From the NCBI RefSeq assembly GCF_009765875.1, contig NZ_LMUP01000004.1, positions 1-64,000 on the forward strand: a stretch of 64,000 bases of DNA, given 5' to 3'. This document shows positions 43,115-52,112 of the stretch, in pieces. This DNA comes from Pedobacter sp. L105 (GTDB lineage Bacteria; Bacteroidota; Bacteroidia; Sphingobacteriales; Sphingobacteriaceae). The notes beneath the pieces are model-generated. The model had not been told where the DNA came from. It made no database searches and saw nothing but the letters and a program-made list of their open reading frames with translations. Position numbers and translations under genes: made by a program. Within the stretch, counting starts at the first letter, position 1; each line of letters starts with the position of its first letter.

Positions 43115-46100
43115 ATGCCTAAACATCTAACACTCTTCAATAAAAAGGTATTTTTAAGGTATAGCGTTTTAGCTATCCTCTTATACGGCAATAGCTTTAT
43201 GGCTTCTGCTCAGCAAACGCTGTTTCAAATTGTACCTTCCCAGCAAACCAATATTCATTTCAATAACGCGATCAATGAAAACGAAAGCCTGAATGTGCTT
43301 TCTTACGAATATTTTTATAACGGCGGTGGTGTTTCCGTTGGTGATATCAACAATGATGGCCTGGAAGACCTGTTTTTTACAGGTAATATGATGCCAAATA
43401 AACTTTACCTTAATATGGGGAATATGAAGTTTAAAGACATTACTAAAGAAGCCTGCAAAGGATTGGAAGGCCGCTCAGGCGGATGGAAAACCGGGGTAAC
43501 GATGGCCGATGTAAATGGCGATGGTTTCATGGACATTTACATTTGTTATTCGGGAAAAGTAGACGCTGATAAACGCAGAAACCAGCTATTTATCAATAAT
43601 GGAAATTCGACATTTACAGAAAGATCAAAAGAATACGGATTAGACGATCCTGGTTATAGTACACAGGCCGTTTTTTTTGATTATGACAATGATGGCGATC
43701 TGGATATGATGCTGCTAAACCATAACGTCAAGAAAATTGACAATATGGAATTTGCACAGGTACGCAATGAAACGGATGAGCTAGCCAGTAATAAATTATT
43801 TGAAAATAAGGGCAATCACTTTGTAGATGTTTCTAAAAAAGCGGGTATTATCCAAAATCCACTCACCTTTGGCCTCGGTATAGCTATTGCTGATATTAAC
43901 CAGGATGGATGGCCGGATATCTACGTGACCAATGATTACAATGAATCTGACTTTATGTATATCAATAACCACGATGGTACATTTACAGAAAAGTCAAAAG
44001 AATATTTAAGGCACATGTCGCACTTCTCTATGGGTGTAGATATCGCCGATTACAACAACGATGGTCTTCCCGATATTCTTACACTGGATATGCTGCCGCA
44101 AGACAACCACCGGCAAAAATCCCTGCAGCTGGAAGAAAATTACGAAACTTTTGAACTGATGCTTAAACAGGATCTTTACAAACAATACATGCGCAATATG
44201 CTTCAGCTGAACAATGGCAATGGAACATTTAGTGAAGTTGCACAGTTAACCGGAGTTGCCGCTACCGACTGGAGCTGGTGCCCCCTGATAGCCGATTATG
44301 ACAATGACGGTTACAAAGATATTTTTATCACGAATGGTTATCTGCGTGATTATACCAATAAAGATTTTTTACGCTATTGGGGCGATTATAAAATAAAGAA
44401 AGCGATGGCAAAGGAGCCCTTTCTGTTGATGGATCTAATTAAAGCCATGCCTTCAACTAAGCTGCCCAACTATATATTTAAAAACAACCACGACCTCACT
44501 TTTACAAATAAGCAGCAGGAATGGGGAATGACTAACCCTACCATTTCCAGTGGCGCCGTGTATGCCGATCTGGATAATGATGGCGACCTTGACCTGATAG
44601 TCAATAACATTAACGAAGAAGCTACTGTTTACAAAAACACCAGCCGGGAAACTACGGCCAACTCCTATATCAGCATCAAATTAAAAGGCCAGGGTGCCAA
44701 TACCAATGCTGTAGGTGCAAAAATCTATGTATATACCAAAGAAGGTTTACAGTACCAGGAAGTGAACCCTGGGCGTGGTTATTTGTCGAGCGTTTCCAGC
44801 AAATTGAATTTCGGACTCGGCAAGCAGAAAACAATTGATTCTATTCGAATTATCTGGCCGGACGGGAACAGACAGCTCCTACAGGATGTTAAACCTGATC
44901 AGCACCTGGTGATTGATTACCAGCCCGACAAACCGGACCATAAAAAGAATAAGGTTAAGATCAATGCGCCATTATTTACCAAAGCAGAGCCCTTATTAAC
45001 TTACAAACCTGCCGACAATTACATCAATGATTTTAAACGTCAGCTGGTAATGTTATTTATGTATTCGAAAACCTCTCCGGTGATCGTAAAAGCAGATGTA
45101 AATAAAGACGGAATGGAAGACCTCTTTATCAGTGGCGATCAGCTTTCACCAGGAAAGATCTTTACGCAGCAGAAAGATGGTAAGTTTAAGTCAGTTGATC
45201 TGCCCGGCGGAGAGCAAACCTCAACCGTATCCGCAGCGGTGTTTTTTGACGCCAATGGGGATGGGTTCCCTGACCTCTACCTGGTTAAAGGAGGTTATGC
45301 TTTGTATAATCCCAACACCCAGGATTTACAGGATCAGTTATTTTTAAATAATGGAAAGGGAGAGTTTAACGATGCCCCTCTACCGGCAGTCAATGCCAAT
45401 AGCAAGTCTTGCGTCCGTCCCTGCGATTTTGATGGCGATGGAGATATTGACCTGTTTATAGGTGGACGCGTAATCCCGGGACAGTATCCTGCGACGCCTA
45501 AAAGTTATCTATTGGTCAACAACGGCAAAGGTATTTTCACTGTTGAAGACGTTCCTTTCGCTAATGCAGGTATGGTAACCGATGCCCAGTGGATTGACCT
45601 CAATAAAGATGGAAGGAAGGATTTGATCATCTGCGGAGAGATGATGCCCATTAAGGTATATATGAATACAAAAGCTGGTTTTGTTGACCAGACTGATCAA
45701 TACTTCGGCAAACCAGTAAATGGTTTCTGGTCTTCGCTTAACGTAGCAGATGTTGACGGTGACGGCAGTCCCGACTTAATTGTAGGAAACCTTGGCTTAA
45801 ATTCACCGATCAGGGCTACTGAACAACAGCCAGCAGAAATGTATTACGCCGATTTTGATGGTAATGGCTCTATGGATCCATTTTTCAATTTCTATGTTCA
45901 GGGCACCAGCTATCCATTTGTAAGCAGGGATGAGCTCAATGACCTGATCTACCCTATGCGTAAAAAGTTCAATTCCTATAAAGCCTATGCTGATGTGACG
46001 ATGAAGGATATCTTTACACCTGAACAATTGGCAAAAGCAGGAAAACTAACCGTCGATAATTTACTAACTAGTTGTTATTTAAATAAAAATGGCAAGTTTA

Positions 46101-46426
46101 TCGCTACGGCACTACCCTTACAAGCGCAGTTCTCCCCTGTTTACCAGACATTGGTTAAAGACTTTAACCATGATGGAAAAGAAGACCTCCTGCTTCTTGG
46201 AAACCATTTTGATAACCGCCTGAAGTTAGGCAGCATGGATGCCAATTATGGCTGTTTGTTAACTGGTGATGGAAAAGGTGGTTTTAAATACCTCAGCCAA
46301 ACCGAAAGCGGGCTTTCTATTACAGGTGATGTAAAGTCTGCCCTGGAAATAAAAATCAACGGAACCAATTACCTGATGATTGGGATTGCCAATGCACCGG
46401 TTCAATTTTATCAAGAAACAAAATGA
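43115..46426 (+). CDS. VCBS/FG-GAP repeat protein with ASPIC/UnbV domain
   Basis: 1103-aa exported protein. The signal segment YSVLAILLYGNSFMASAQ ends near residue 32. Numerous calcium-binding-like FG-GAP/VCBS repeats follow: DINNDGLEDLFFTGN, DVNGDGFMDIYICY, DYDNDGDLDMMLLNH, DINQDGWPDIYVTNDY, DLDNDGDLDLIVNNIN, and more in the C-terminal half. Between them, near 510-600, is an ASPIC/UnbV domain (VGAKIYVYTKEGLQYQEVNPGRGYLSSVSSKLNFGLG, IIWPDGNRQLL). Probably a surface beta-propeller. Its stop overlaps the haloperoxidase start by 4 nt. The ATG at 43115 is preferred to TTG at 43109. Confidence 0.88.
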   Translation: MPKHLTLFNKKVFLRYSVLAILLYGNSFMASAQQTLFQIVPSQQTNIHFNNAINENESLNVLSYEYFYNGGGVSVGDINNDGLEDLFFTGNMMPNKLYLNMGNMKFKDITKEACKGLEGRSGGWKTGVTMADVNGDGFMDIYICYSGKVDADKRRNQLFINNGNSTFTERSKEYGLDDPGYSTQAVFFDYDNDGDLDMMLLNHNVKKIDNMEFAQVRNETDELASNKLFENKGNHFVDVSKKAGIIQNPLTFGLGIAIADINQDGWPDIYVTNDYNESDFMYINNHDGTFTEKSKEYLRHMSHFSMGVDIADYNNDGLPDILTLDMLPQDNHRQKSLQLEENYETFELMLKQDLYKQYMRNMLQLNNGNGTFSEVAQLTGVAATDWSWCPLIADYDNDGYKDIFITNGYLRDYTNKDFLRYWGDYKIKKAMAKEPFLLMDLIKAMPSTKLPNYIFKNNHDLTFTNKQQEWGMTNPTISSGAVYADLDNDGDLDLIVNNINEEATVYKNTSRETTANSYISIKLKGQGANTNAVGAKIYVYTKEGLQYQEVNPGRGYLSSVSSKLNFGLGKQKTIDSIRIIWPDGNRQLLQDVKPDQHLVIDYQPDKPDHKKNKVKINAPLFTKAEPLLTYKPADNYINDFKRQLVMLFMYSKTSPVIVKADVNKDGMEDLFISGDQLSPGKIFTQQKDGKFKSVDLPGGEQTSTVSAAVFFDANGDGFPDLYLVKGGYALYNPNTQDLQDQLFLNNGKGEFNDAPLPAVNANSKSCVRPCDFDGDGDIDLFIGGRVIPGQYPATPKSYLLVNNGKGIFTVEDVPFANAGMVTDAQWIDLNKDGRKDLIICGEMMPIKVYMNTKAGFVDQTDQYFGKPVNGFWSSLNVADVDGDGSPDLIVGNLGLNSPIRATEQQPAEMYYADFDGNGSMDPFFNFYVQGTSYPFVSRDELNDLIYPMRKKFNSYKAYADVTMKDIFTPEQLAKAGKLTVDNLLTSCYLNKNGKFIATALPLQAQFSPVYQTLVKDFNHDGKEDLLLLGNHFDNRLKLGSMDANYGCLLTGDGKGGFKYLSQTESGLSITGDVKSALEIKINGTNYLMIGIANAPVQFYQETK

Positions 46427-47748
46427 AGACGCGTAACCTCTTAGTCGTAGCACTCCTTTATAGTGCCAATCTGTTTGCCCATGCCGCAAAATCCCTGCCG
46501 GATTACCTGGAAATCAGACCTGTTATCAACGCAGTTAATATGGTGATGATACATGATGTGGTTAGCCCGCCTGTGGCCAGCCGCTATTATTCTTACATCA
46601 TGCTGGGGTCCTATACCATTGTCTCTCAGAATAACCAAAAAGTGCCCGCACCTTCATCATTTATCTCCCGCTTTCCAACAAACATCACCACAGACGTTAA
46701 AGGTTATGATTACCGGATCGCTGCTATTTATTGCGTACTGGAAACCAGTAAAATTATGCTGCCATCTGGTTATCTATTGCAGGATGACGAGGACACTTAT
46801 GTGGCCCTGCTCCGAAAAAATAAAATCAGTGAGATTATTATTACACAATCAATAGAGCTGGCTAAACAGATCGCTGCACAGGTGATTAATTTTTCCAAAA
46901 CAGATGGTTATGGTAAATTAAGCGGTAAATTAAGATATACTCCGAAAAAGGGTGATGCTTACTGGTATCCCACTCCTCCGGCCTACCTTGATGCGGTAGA
47001 ACCTAACTGGACGACTATAAAACCATTAGTGCTCGACTCTTCTTCGCAGTTCAAACCCACTCCGGCTACCCCTTACAGTAAAGACACGACCAGCAATTTT
47101 TATCATCTTGCCAGACAGGTTTATGATGCTTCAAAAAACCAGACACCGGAGAGTTTGAACAAAGCAAATTTTTGGGATTGTAATCCTTTTGCGGTAACTA
47201 CCTCAGGCCATATGATGATTGGTTTTAAGAAGATCAGCCCCGCCGGGCACTGGATGAATATTGCTTGTTTAGTGGTTAAAAAAGCGAATTTAGGCTTTGA
47301 TCAATCCATTGTAGTAGTTACCATGGAGTCTATTTCCCTGATGGATGCCTTTATTGCCTGCTGGGATGAAAAATACAGAAGTAACCGGGTACGGCCTGAA
47401 ACTTATATCAACAGGAACATAGACCTGAAGTGGAGGCCTGTATTGCAAACCCCTCCATTTCCTGAAAACACCAGCGGACATGCGGTGGCTTCAAATGCTT
47501 CGGCAGCTATGCTTACTTATCTGCTGGGTGATCACTTTGCCTATACCGATGATACCGAGATTCCATTTGGCTCGGGCATCCGCAGTTTTACCTCTTTTAC
47601 ACAGGCAGCAGAAGAAGCTTCCATATCCAGGTTTTATGGAGGAATCCATTTTATGGACAGCATCAAAGCAGGCAATAAACAAGGTAAGGACGTTGCGGGC
47701 TACATCATCGAGAAAATTAAGAAGGCGGGCATTACCAGGCAGAATTAG
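46423..47748 (+). CDS. Vanadium-dependent haloperoxidase / PAP2-superfamily protein
   Basis: 441-aa exported protein (signal peptide ending near FAHA). It has all three vanadate/phosphate-binding motifs of the acid-phosphatase/vanadium-haloperoxidase fold: K-x6-RP in KYRSNRVRP near 317-325, SGH in PENTSGHAVASN near 351, and SR-x5-H in SRFYGGIH near 402-409. Whether it oxidises halides or acts as a phosphatase cannot be told from motifs; length and helical layout resemble bacterial vanadium haloperoxidases. Overlaps the UnbV gene by 4 nt and is followed after 2 nt by a membrane protein, so the three act as a unit. Confidence 0.85.
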   Translation: MKTRNLLVVALLYSANLFAHAAKSLPDYLEIRPVINAVNMVMIHDVVSPPVASRYYSYIMLGSYTIVSQNNQKVPAPSSFISRFPTNITTDVKGYDYRIAAIYCVLETSKIMLPSGYLLQDDEDTYVALLRKNKISEIIITQSIELAKQIAAQVINFSKTDGYGKLSGKLRYTPKKGDAYWYPTPPAYLDAVEPNWTTIKPLVLDSSSQFKPTPATPYSKDTTSNFYHLARQVYDASKNQTPESLNKANFWDCNPFAVTTSGHMMIGFKKISPAGHWMNIACLVVKKANLGFDQSIVVVTMESISLMDAFIACWDEKYRSNRVRPETYINRNIDLKWRPVLQTPPFPENTSGHAVASNASAAMLTYLLGDHFAYTDDTEIPFGSGIRSFTSFTQAAEEASISRFYGGIHFMDSIKAGNKQGKDVAGYIIEKIKKAGITRQN

Positions 47749-47750
47749 AC

Positions 47751-48542
47751 ATGAAAAAGTCGTTTTCAACCCAACAAAGGATATACTATACACTTCGTGT
47801 GACGTCTGCAATGTGTTTTATTGGTCATGGGGCATTTGGGATCATCACTAAAGCCATCTGGGCCAATTACTTTGCAGTTTTTGGAATTGGCCATGATATG
47901 GCATACCAGCTCATGCCTATGGTAGGTACAGTTGATATTATTTTAGGTCTGATACTCTTATTTTATCCTATTAGAATCATTGCAGCATGGCTGGTCATAT
48001 GGGCTTTGCTGACGGCGTCCTTCAGGCCTCTTTCCGGGGAGCCTTTTGGAGAATTTATAGAGAGAGCGGGTAATTACGGAGCCCCATTTGCGCTGTTGCT
48101 GTTATGTAACACCGGCCAGGGCTTAAGGTCCTGGTTCGAGAAATTAAAGACTCCTATGGTACTTCAGGATGGTCAGCTAAAAAATATACAGCTCAGCTTG
48201 AGAATTACTGCATTTTTATTGTTCGCAGGCCATGCCTGGCTTAATCTGATCGGTAAAAAAGGTTTGCTGGGACAGTACGCGTCCCTTGGTTTCCATGATG
48301 CACACGAGGTTGCCTTTACCGCAGGGATCATCGAACTGATAGCCGCATTGCTTTTGTTGATTCGTCCATCAAGACCTATATTGGTGATATTTATCATCTG
48401 GAAAATGGGAACAGAACTTTTTTATCCGCATTACGAAATTTTTGAATGGATTGAAAGGGGCGGCAGTTATGGTGTTTTGCTTGCCTTATGGTTTTCGCTT
48501 GCGCCTATGGAGCGAGAAATTTTGCCTCCGAACGGTAAGTAG
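47751..48542 (+). CDS. DoxX-like integral membrane protein with internal duplication
   Basis: 263-aa inner-membrane protein with about eight hydrophobic segments. The two halves are related: HGAFGIITKAIWANYFAVFGI, then MVGTVDIILGLILLFYPIRIIAAWLVIW, then FIERAGNYGAPFALLLL in the first, and HAWLNLIGKKGLLGQYASLGF, then GIIELIAALLLLIRPSRPILVIFIIWKMG, then WIERGGSYGVLLALWF in the second. Each half looks like a four-helix DoxX/MauE-type unit. No function can be assigned; it follows the haloperoxidase by 2 nt. Confidence 0.7.
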   Translation: MKKSFSTQQRIYYTLRVTSAMCFIGHGAFGIITKAIWANYFAVFGIGHDMAYQLMPMVGTVDIILGLILLFYPIRIIAAWLVIWALLTASFRPLSGEPFGEFIERAGNYGAPFALLLLCNTGQGLRSWFEKLKTPMVLQDGQLKNIQLSLRITAFLLFAGHAWLNLIGKKGLLGQYASLGFHDAHEVAFTAGIIELIAALLLLIRPSRPILVIFIIWKMGTELFYPHYEIFEWIERGGSYGVLLALWFSLAPMEREILPPNGK

Positions 48543-48551
48543 TCAAGGATA

Positions 48552-48576
48552 TGTTGGTGATTTTCAATCGCCAACA
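48552..48576 (+). terminator. Hairpin after DoxX-like gene
   Basis: TGTTGGTGATT and AATCGCCAACA form an 11-bp stem with one T-G wobble and a 3-nt loop, 10 nt after the stop codon. It lacks a T-tract (ATAAAAG follows), so termination is uncertain. Confidence 0.45.
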
Positions 48577-48698
48577 ATAAAAGTTGATTTAAAGGAAATA
48601 AAAATCATTAAAATAAAATACATTTAGCCACACGTTTACCTCAAACCCTGCGTAATTAATGCAGAGAACCTATGAGTAGCGGATTACTAAACGTATGA

Positions 48699-49283
48699 AT
48701 GAATCTATTTGCTAAGCAACACTCCAAGCTGATTAAAGGCTGTAAGGCTAATGAACGCTTAGCTCAGGAGGATTTATATAAATTATTTTATGCCGAAATG
48801 CTGCGTGTATGCTATCGATATTTGAAATCAGATGAGCTGGCTAAAGAAGCGCTTAATAACGGATTTTTAAAGATATTCCAGCATATAGCTACATTTGATG
48901 AAAATAAAGGCAAGTTAAGTACCTGGATAAAGACCATTATTGTCAGAACGTGTATAGACCTTGGGAGAAAGGAAATCAAATTTAATCACGAAAATACCAT
49001 AGAAGATGCTGATCATGTTTTTATCGCTCCGGAAGTTCTGGATAAACTTTATGCAGAGGATCTTTTAAGCTATATCCGTAAATTGCCAGCTGCGACACAA
49101 ATTGTTTTTAATTTATCTGTTATTGAAGGATATTCCCATAAAGAAATAGGCGAACAATTAATGATCAGCGAGAGTACTTCAAGATGGCATCTTTCAGCAG
49201 GAAAAAAACAACTGAGGGCCATGCTGATGTTACCGGGAAACCATATCGATCCGCCAACTGATAATTATAATAAGGCAACATGA
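48699..49283 (+). CDS. ECF RNA polymerase sigma factor
   Basis: 194-aa sigma-70 family factor of the extracytoplasmic-function type. Region 2: AQEDLYKLFYAEMLRVCYRYLKSDELAKEALNNGFLKIFQHIATFD with the linker KLSTWIKTIIVRTCID. Region 4: KLPAATQIVFNLSVIEGYSHKEIGEQLMISESTSRWHLSAGKKQLR, residues 125-180. The gene overlaps the next by 4 nt (ATGA), the usual sign of a sigma factor and its regulator. TACATTTAG near 48619 could be its -7 box. Distinct from the FecI-type factor at 51444. Confidence 0.92.
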   Translation: MNLFAKQHSKLIKGCKANERLAQEDLYKLFYAEMLRVCYRYLKSDELAKEALNNGFLKIFQHIATFDENKGKLSTWIKTIIVRTCIDLGRKEIKFNHENTIEDADHVFIAPEVLDKLYAEDLLSYIRKLPAATQIVFNLSVIEGYSHKEIGEQLMISESTSRWHLSAGKKQLRAMLMLPGNHIDPPTDNYNKAT

Positions 49284-50554
49284 GAAATTCAGCATGGTAT
49301 CGTAAACTCTGGCGTAAAAAGCTGGCAGAGCTTCCCTTAAAGGAGGATGCAGGCTCTGCATGGGCAAGCATGAAAAATATGCTGGATACACAAATGCCTG
49401 TTCACGGTGGAGCCTCACCGGGCACACACATCGCAGCGAAATCACTGACGGCAAAAATAACTTCCTCTTTATTCTTTGCTCTTCCTGCTGCTGCGATGAT
49501 CAGTACAGTTGTTTATTTTTCAGTTCCTCAGCACACGGGTAAAAAAAACACCAAATCAAAAAAAGAAAGGCGTCATTTTTCTGCAGATAGCTTAAATCAT
49601 AAACAACTCCAATCGGCCCAGGCAGATTCTGACTTTCTTCAAATTTCTGATCTCTTAAAAGCCGACAGTATAAAAAAGATAAAGATTATTGAAAAGGCAA
49701 AAGCAGAAGGGCAAATGAAAGAAGAAAGAGGATTACAGTATGGCACAGCTTCGTCTTACGGAGCCAATAAATCTACTATAGATACTCAGGATACAGCTAC
49801 AATTGGTGTTAAAAATGTATTGGCGAGACATCAATCGTCCATGTTTCAAAAAGACAATCGTACATATGCCTTACTCCTGCCAGCACAACTTGAACCCATT
49901 GAAGATAAATTTTTCAGGAAAATTAAAACAAAGAAGACCTCCTTTGAACCAAAGAAGATGACAACTCCTTTGTTTGATTATGGATTAGAGGCAGGTCTGA
50001 ATAAAGGTAACAAAAACAGTTTTTATTTTGGGATTTTTGGCAGCTACGGACTAAGAACACGCTGGCTTTTAAATGGAGGACTGAGAATAGTTACCTCTGA
50101 GGCACTCTCTGGCAGCTATACTTCTTCTCTTATAAAGTCCCGACCGGATACGACGCAAGTGCTTAAAGTGACGGACAAGAGAAATATAGCGGTCATGACT
50201 ATTCCCCTCACTGTTTCATACCGGATATCAAATATAATTAGTTTGAATGCAGGACCCCTCATCAGCTTCCCTATCAAACAATCCGGTATAAATTACCAGT
50301 TTGCAACCTTAACAAATTTAAAAGATACCATACCCGTTATTAAACAGGGAGTAGATTCTACCCTAAAACATACTACTGTAAATAAAATAAATATTGGATT
50401 TACCGGTGGAATAAGCATTCGTATTAAACAGTTTTACCTGGATGCCAGCTATCAGCAAAATTTAACGCCTTATAAAGTAAGCAGTGACCTTGGTAGTTAT
50501 CAATCGTATAACCATTCTTTACAGTTAGGTGTACACTATAAATTTAAAAAGTAA
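49280..50554 (+). CDS. Membrane-anchored protein with C-terminal outer-membrane barrel-like domain, sigma-coupled
   Basis: 424 aa, not recognised as a named family. N-terminal 55 residues are soluble and basic/acidic (WYRKLWRKKLAELPLKEDAGSAWASMKNML), then one hydrophobic span at about 61-82. A Lys/Ser/Ala-rich linker follows to about 210. From about 230 come alternating strands (DYGLEAGLNKGNKNSFYFGIFGSYGLRTRWLLNGGLRIV, NIGFTGGISIRIKQFYLDASYQQNLTPY, HSLQLGVHYKFKK) typical of small outer-membrane barrels. Start overlaps the sigma stop by 4 nt, so an anti-sigma or signalling role is inferred. Tail-to-tail with the methyltransferase gene with no gap. Confidence 0.7.
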   Translation: MRNSAWYRKLWRKKLAELPLKEDAGSAWASMKNMLDTQMPVHGGASPGTHIAAKSLTAKITSSLFFALPAAAMISTVVYFSVPQHTGKKNTKSKKERRHFSADSLNHKQLQSAQADSDFLQISDLLKADSIKKIKIIEKAKAEGQMKEERGLQYGTASSYGANKSTIDTQDTATIGVKNVLARHQSSMFQKDNRTYALLLPAQLEPIEDKFFRKIKTKKTSFEPKKMTTPLFDYGLEAGLNKGNKNSFYFGIFGSYGLRTRWLLNGGLRIVTSEALSGSYTSSLIKSRPDTTQVLKVTDKRNIAVMTIPLTVSYRISNIISLNAGPLISFPIKQSGINYQFATLTNLKDTIPVIKQGVDSTLKHTTVNKINIGFTGGISIRIKQFYLDASYQQNLTPYKVSSDLGSYQSYNHSLQLGVHYKFKK

Positions 50555-51241
50555 TTAGTGTTGTTTGAGCTTGAAAAAAGACGTTCTGCTGGTTTTGGCA
50601 ACCAATTGATAATTTCTGGCTAATAAATAGTTATAAACATCAGAAATGGCCAAATCTTCGAGCGTTATTCTCACCTCAATCATAATAAATAAAGGGATAT
50701 ACTTATTCCAATCATTGGATTTTAAAACCTCCAGATCAAGTCCTTCTGCATCTATATTTAAAAAATCTATTGTTGTGCCTGCAGGCAAATAATTATCCAG
50801 TATTTTTGACAAGGGCATGGTTTGTACAGGAATAATCTTTTTTATACGGTATCTTTTAGCTGCAGCGATGTTTTCTGAAATTTGCTTATTGAAACTGTTT
50901 AAAGCGGGTTCATTAAAGCAATAAAATGGAAGTTCTCCCATTGCAGTATTTATTCCAATATTAAGATTGATATCCCTTTTACGCAAAAGCTTAAATATTT
51001 TTATGGCTCCAGGGGTTGGTTCTATGTTAATACCCCTCCAGCCACTTTGATAAAAGTATAATGTATTTGAAAAGCGATAAGGATGAAAGGCACCTACATC
51101 AATATAAAAGCCTTTGTAATGTTTACGGTTTTCATAAAATGACCGGTAAACCATGTCTTCTCCTTCCTGCGAGTAGGATTTATGAAAGAAAAAATTATCT
51201 ATAGGAAATTTCTTTTTTAATAGTTGTAGGATAGTGCCCAT
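50555..51241 (-). CDS. FkbM-family methyltransferase
   Basis: 228-aa SAM-dependent methyltransferase. FkbM features: YSQEGEDMVYRSFY, the SAM-binding GFYIDVGAFHPYRFSNTLYFYQSGWRGINIEPTPG (residues 40-80), VQTMPLSKILD near 140, and DFLNIDAEGLDLEVLKSNDW near 155-175. No signal peptide. Family members often methylate sugars or polysaccharide building blocks, but no glycosyltransferase lies nearby, so the substrate is unknown. A lone gene on the minus strand; its stop codon abuts the stop of the preceding plus-strand gene. Confidence 0.88.
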   Translation of the reverse strand: MGTILQLLKKKFPIDNFFFHKSYSQEGEDMVYRSFYENRKHYKGFYIDVGAFHPYRFSNTLYFYQSGWRGINIEPTPGAIKIFKLLRKRDINLNIGINTAMGELPFYCFNEPALNSFNKQISENIAAAKRYRIKKIIPVQTMPLSKILDNYLPAGTTIDFLNIDAEGLDLEVLKSNDWNKYIPLFIMIEVRITLEDLAISDVYNYLLARNYQLVAKTSRTSFFKLKQH

Positions 51242-51411
51242 CGAGTAGTGATATAATTAATCAACACTAGTAATACGGTGGAAAGAAATCAAACGCTTGT
51301 AAGGGATAAAAATTTATTAAATCAGGGGAAATGCTATCCTGTAAATGTTATATCATACATTTACTTTTTTCGCTTTTGTAAATTCGATAGTGGATATCTA
51401 ACTATTTTTTT

Positions 51412-51426
51412 GTTATTTGTAATAAC
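51412..51426. repeat. Small palindrome before FecI-type sigma gene
   Basis: GTTATT tgt AATAAC, perfect 6-bp arms, 17 nt before the sigma factor ATG. Could be an operator or chance; no TAnnTTTG box is clear in the 202-nt gap 51242-51443. Confidence 0.3.
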
Positions 51427-51443
51427 ACCTCAAATAATTATGT

Positions 51444-52019
51444 ATGGTCACAGATAATTGGGAAAATAATTTACTACTTCAGATTGCATCGGGAAACCAG
51501 TTTGCCTTCCGTAAATTATTTACAATGCACCATCAGCATTTGGGTAATTATATTTTTCGAATTACCGATTCTATGGAACTGGCAGAAGAAATTGTACAGG
51601 ATGTGTTTATGAAAATCTGGGTTAACCGGGAGAAACTTACAGACGTCAGGAACTTTAAAGCATATCTGTTCGTAATCTCAAAAAATCAGGCATTAAATTC
51701 CCTTCGTAAAATAATGAAGGAGCGTGCGCTGATCACCAATTTTGAAAATATATTAAATCAGGATCAGGAAGACAATGATCTGAGTGAGTATTACCGTTTA
51801 ATAGACGAGGCTATAGACCAACTGCCACCCCAACAGCAAAAAGTATATCTGCTGAGCAGGCACAGAAGACTTAAATACGTTGAAATTTCTGATGAAATGA
51901 ATATTTCCAGTGAAACGGTAAAAAAGTATTTAAAGATTGCCAACTCTTCCATCATTGCCCATGTACGCGCAAACATGGAATCTATACTGCTTTTGCTAGT
52001 ACTTTATAAGTATTTATAA
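51444..52019 (+). CDS. FecI-like ECF sigma factor
   Basis: 191-aa sigma factor of the FecI type common before Bacteroidota SusC/SusD systems. Region 2: FRKLFTMHHQHLGNYIFRITDSMELAEEIVQDVFMKIWVNREKL, then NFKAYLFVISKNQALNSLRK. Region 4: DEAIDQLPPQQQKVYLLSRHRRLKYVEISDEMNISSETVKKYLKIANSSI. The FecR anti-sigma gene follows after 93 nt. It presumably directs transcription of the SusC/SusD genes at 53494-58426 when ligand binds the receptor. Confidence 0.93.
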   Translation: MVTDNWENNLLLQIASGNQFAFRKLFTMHHQHLGNYIFRITDSMELAEEIVQDVFMKIWVNREKLTDVRNFKAYLFVISKNQALNSLRKIMKERALITNFENILNQDQEDNDLSEYYRLIDEAIDQLPPQQQKVYLLSRHRRLKYVEISDEMNISSETVKKYLKIANSSIIAHVRANMESILLLLVLYKYL

Positions 52020-52112
52020 AAAAAACAGAAAGCTATACCCCCTTTTTATCATCCCTTGTGTCTTTAGTCAGTAGCCCACAGCTATTATCCAAATAGAACT
52101 GATTAACATCAT

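Noticed and set aside
47480..47851. 123-codon plus-strand frame
   Set aside because: Out-of-frame shadow of the haloperoxidase gene and start of the DoxX-like gene.
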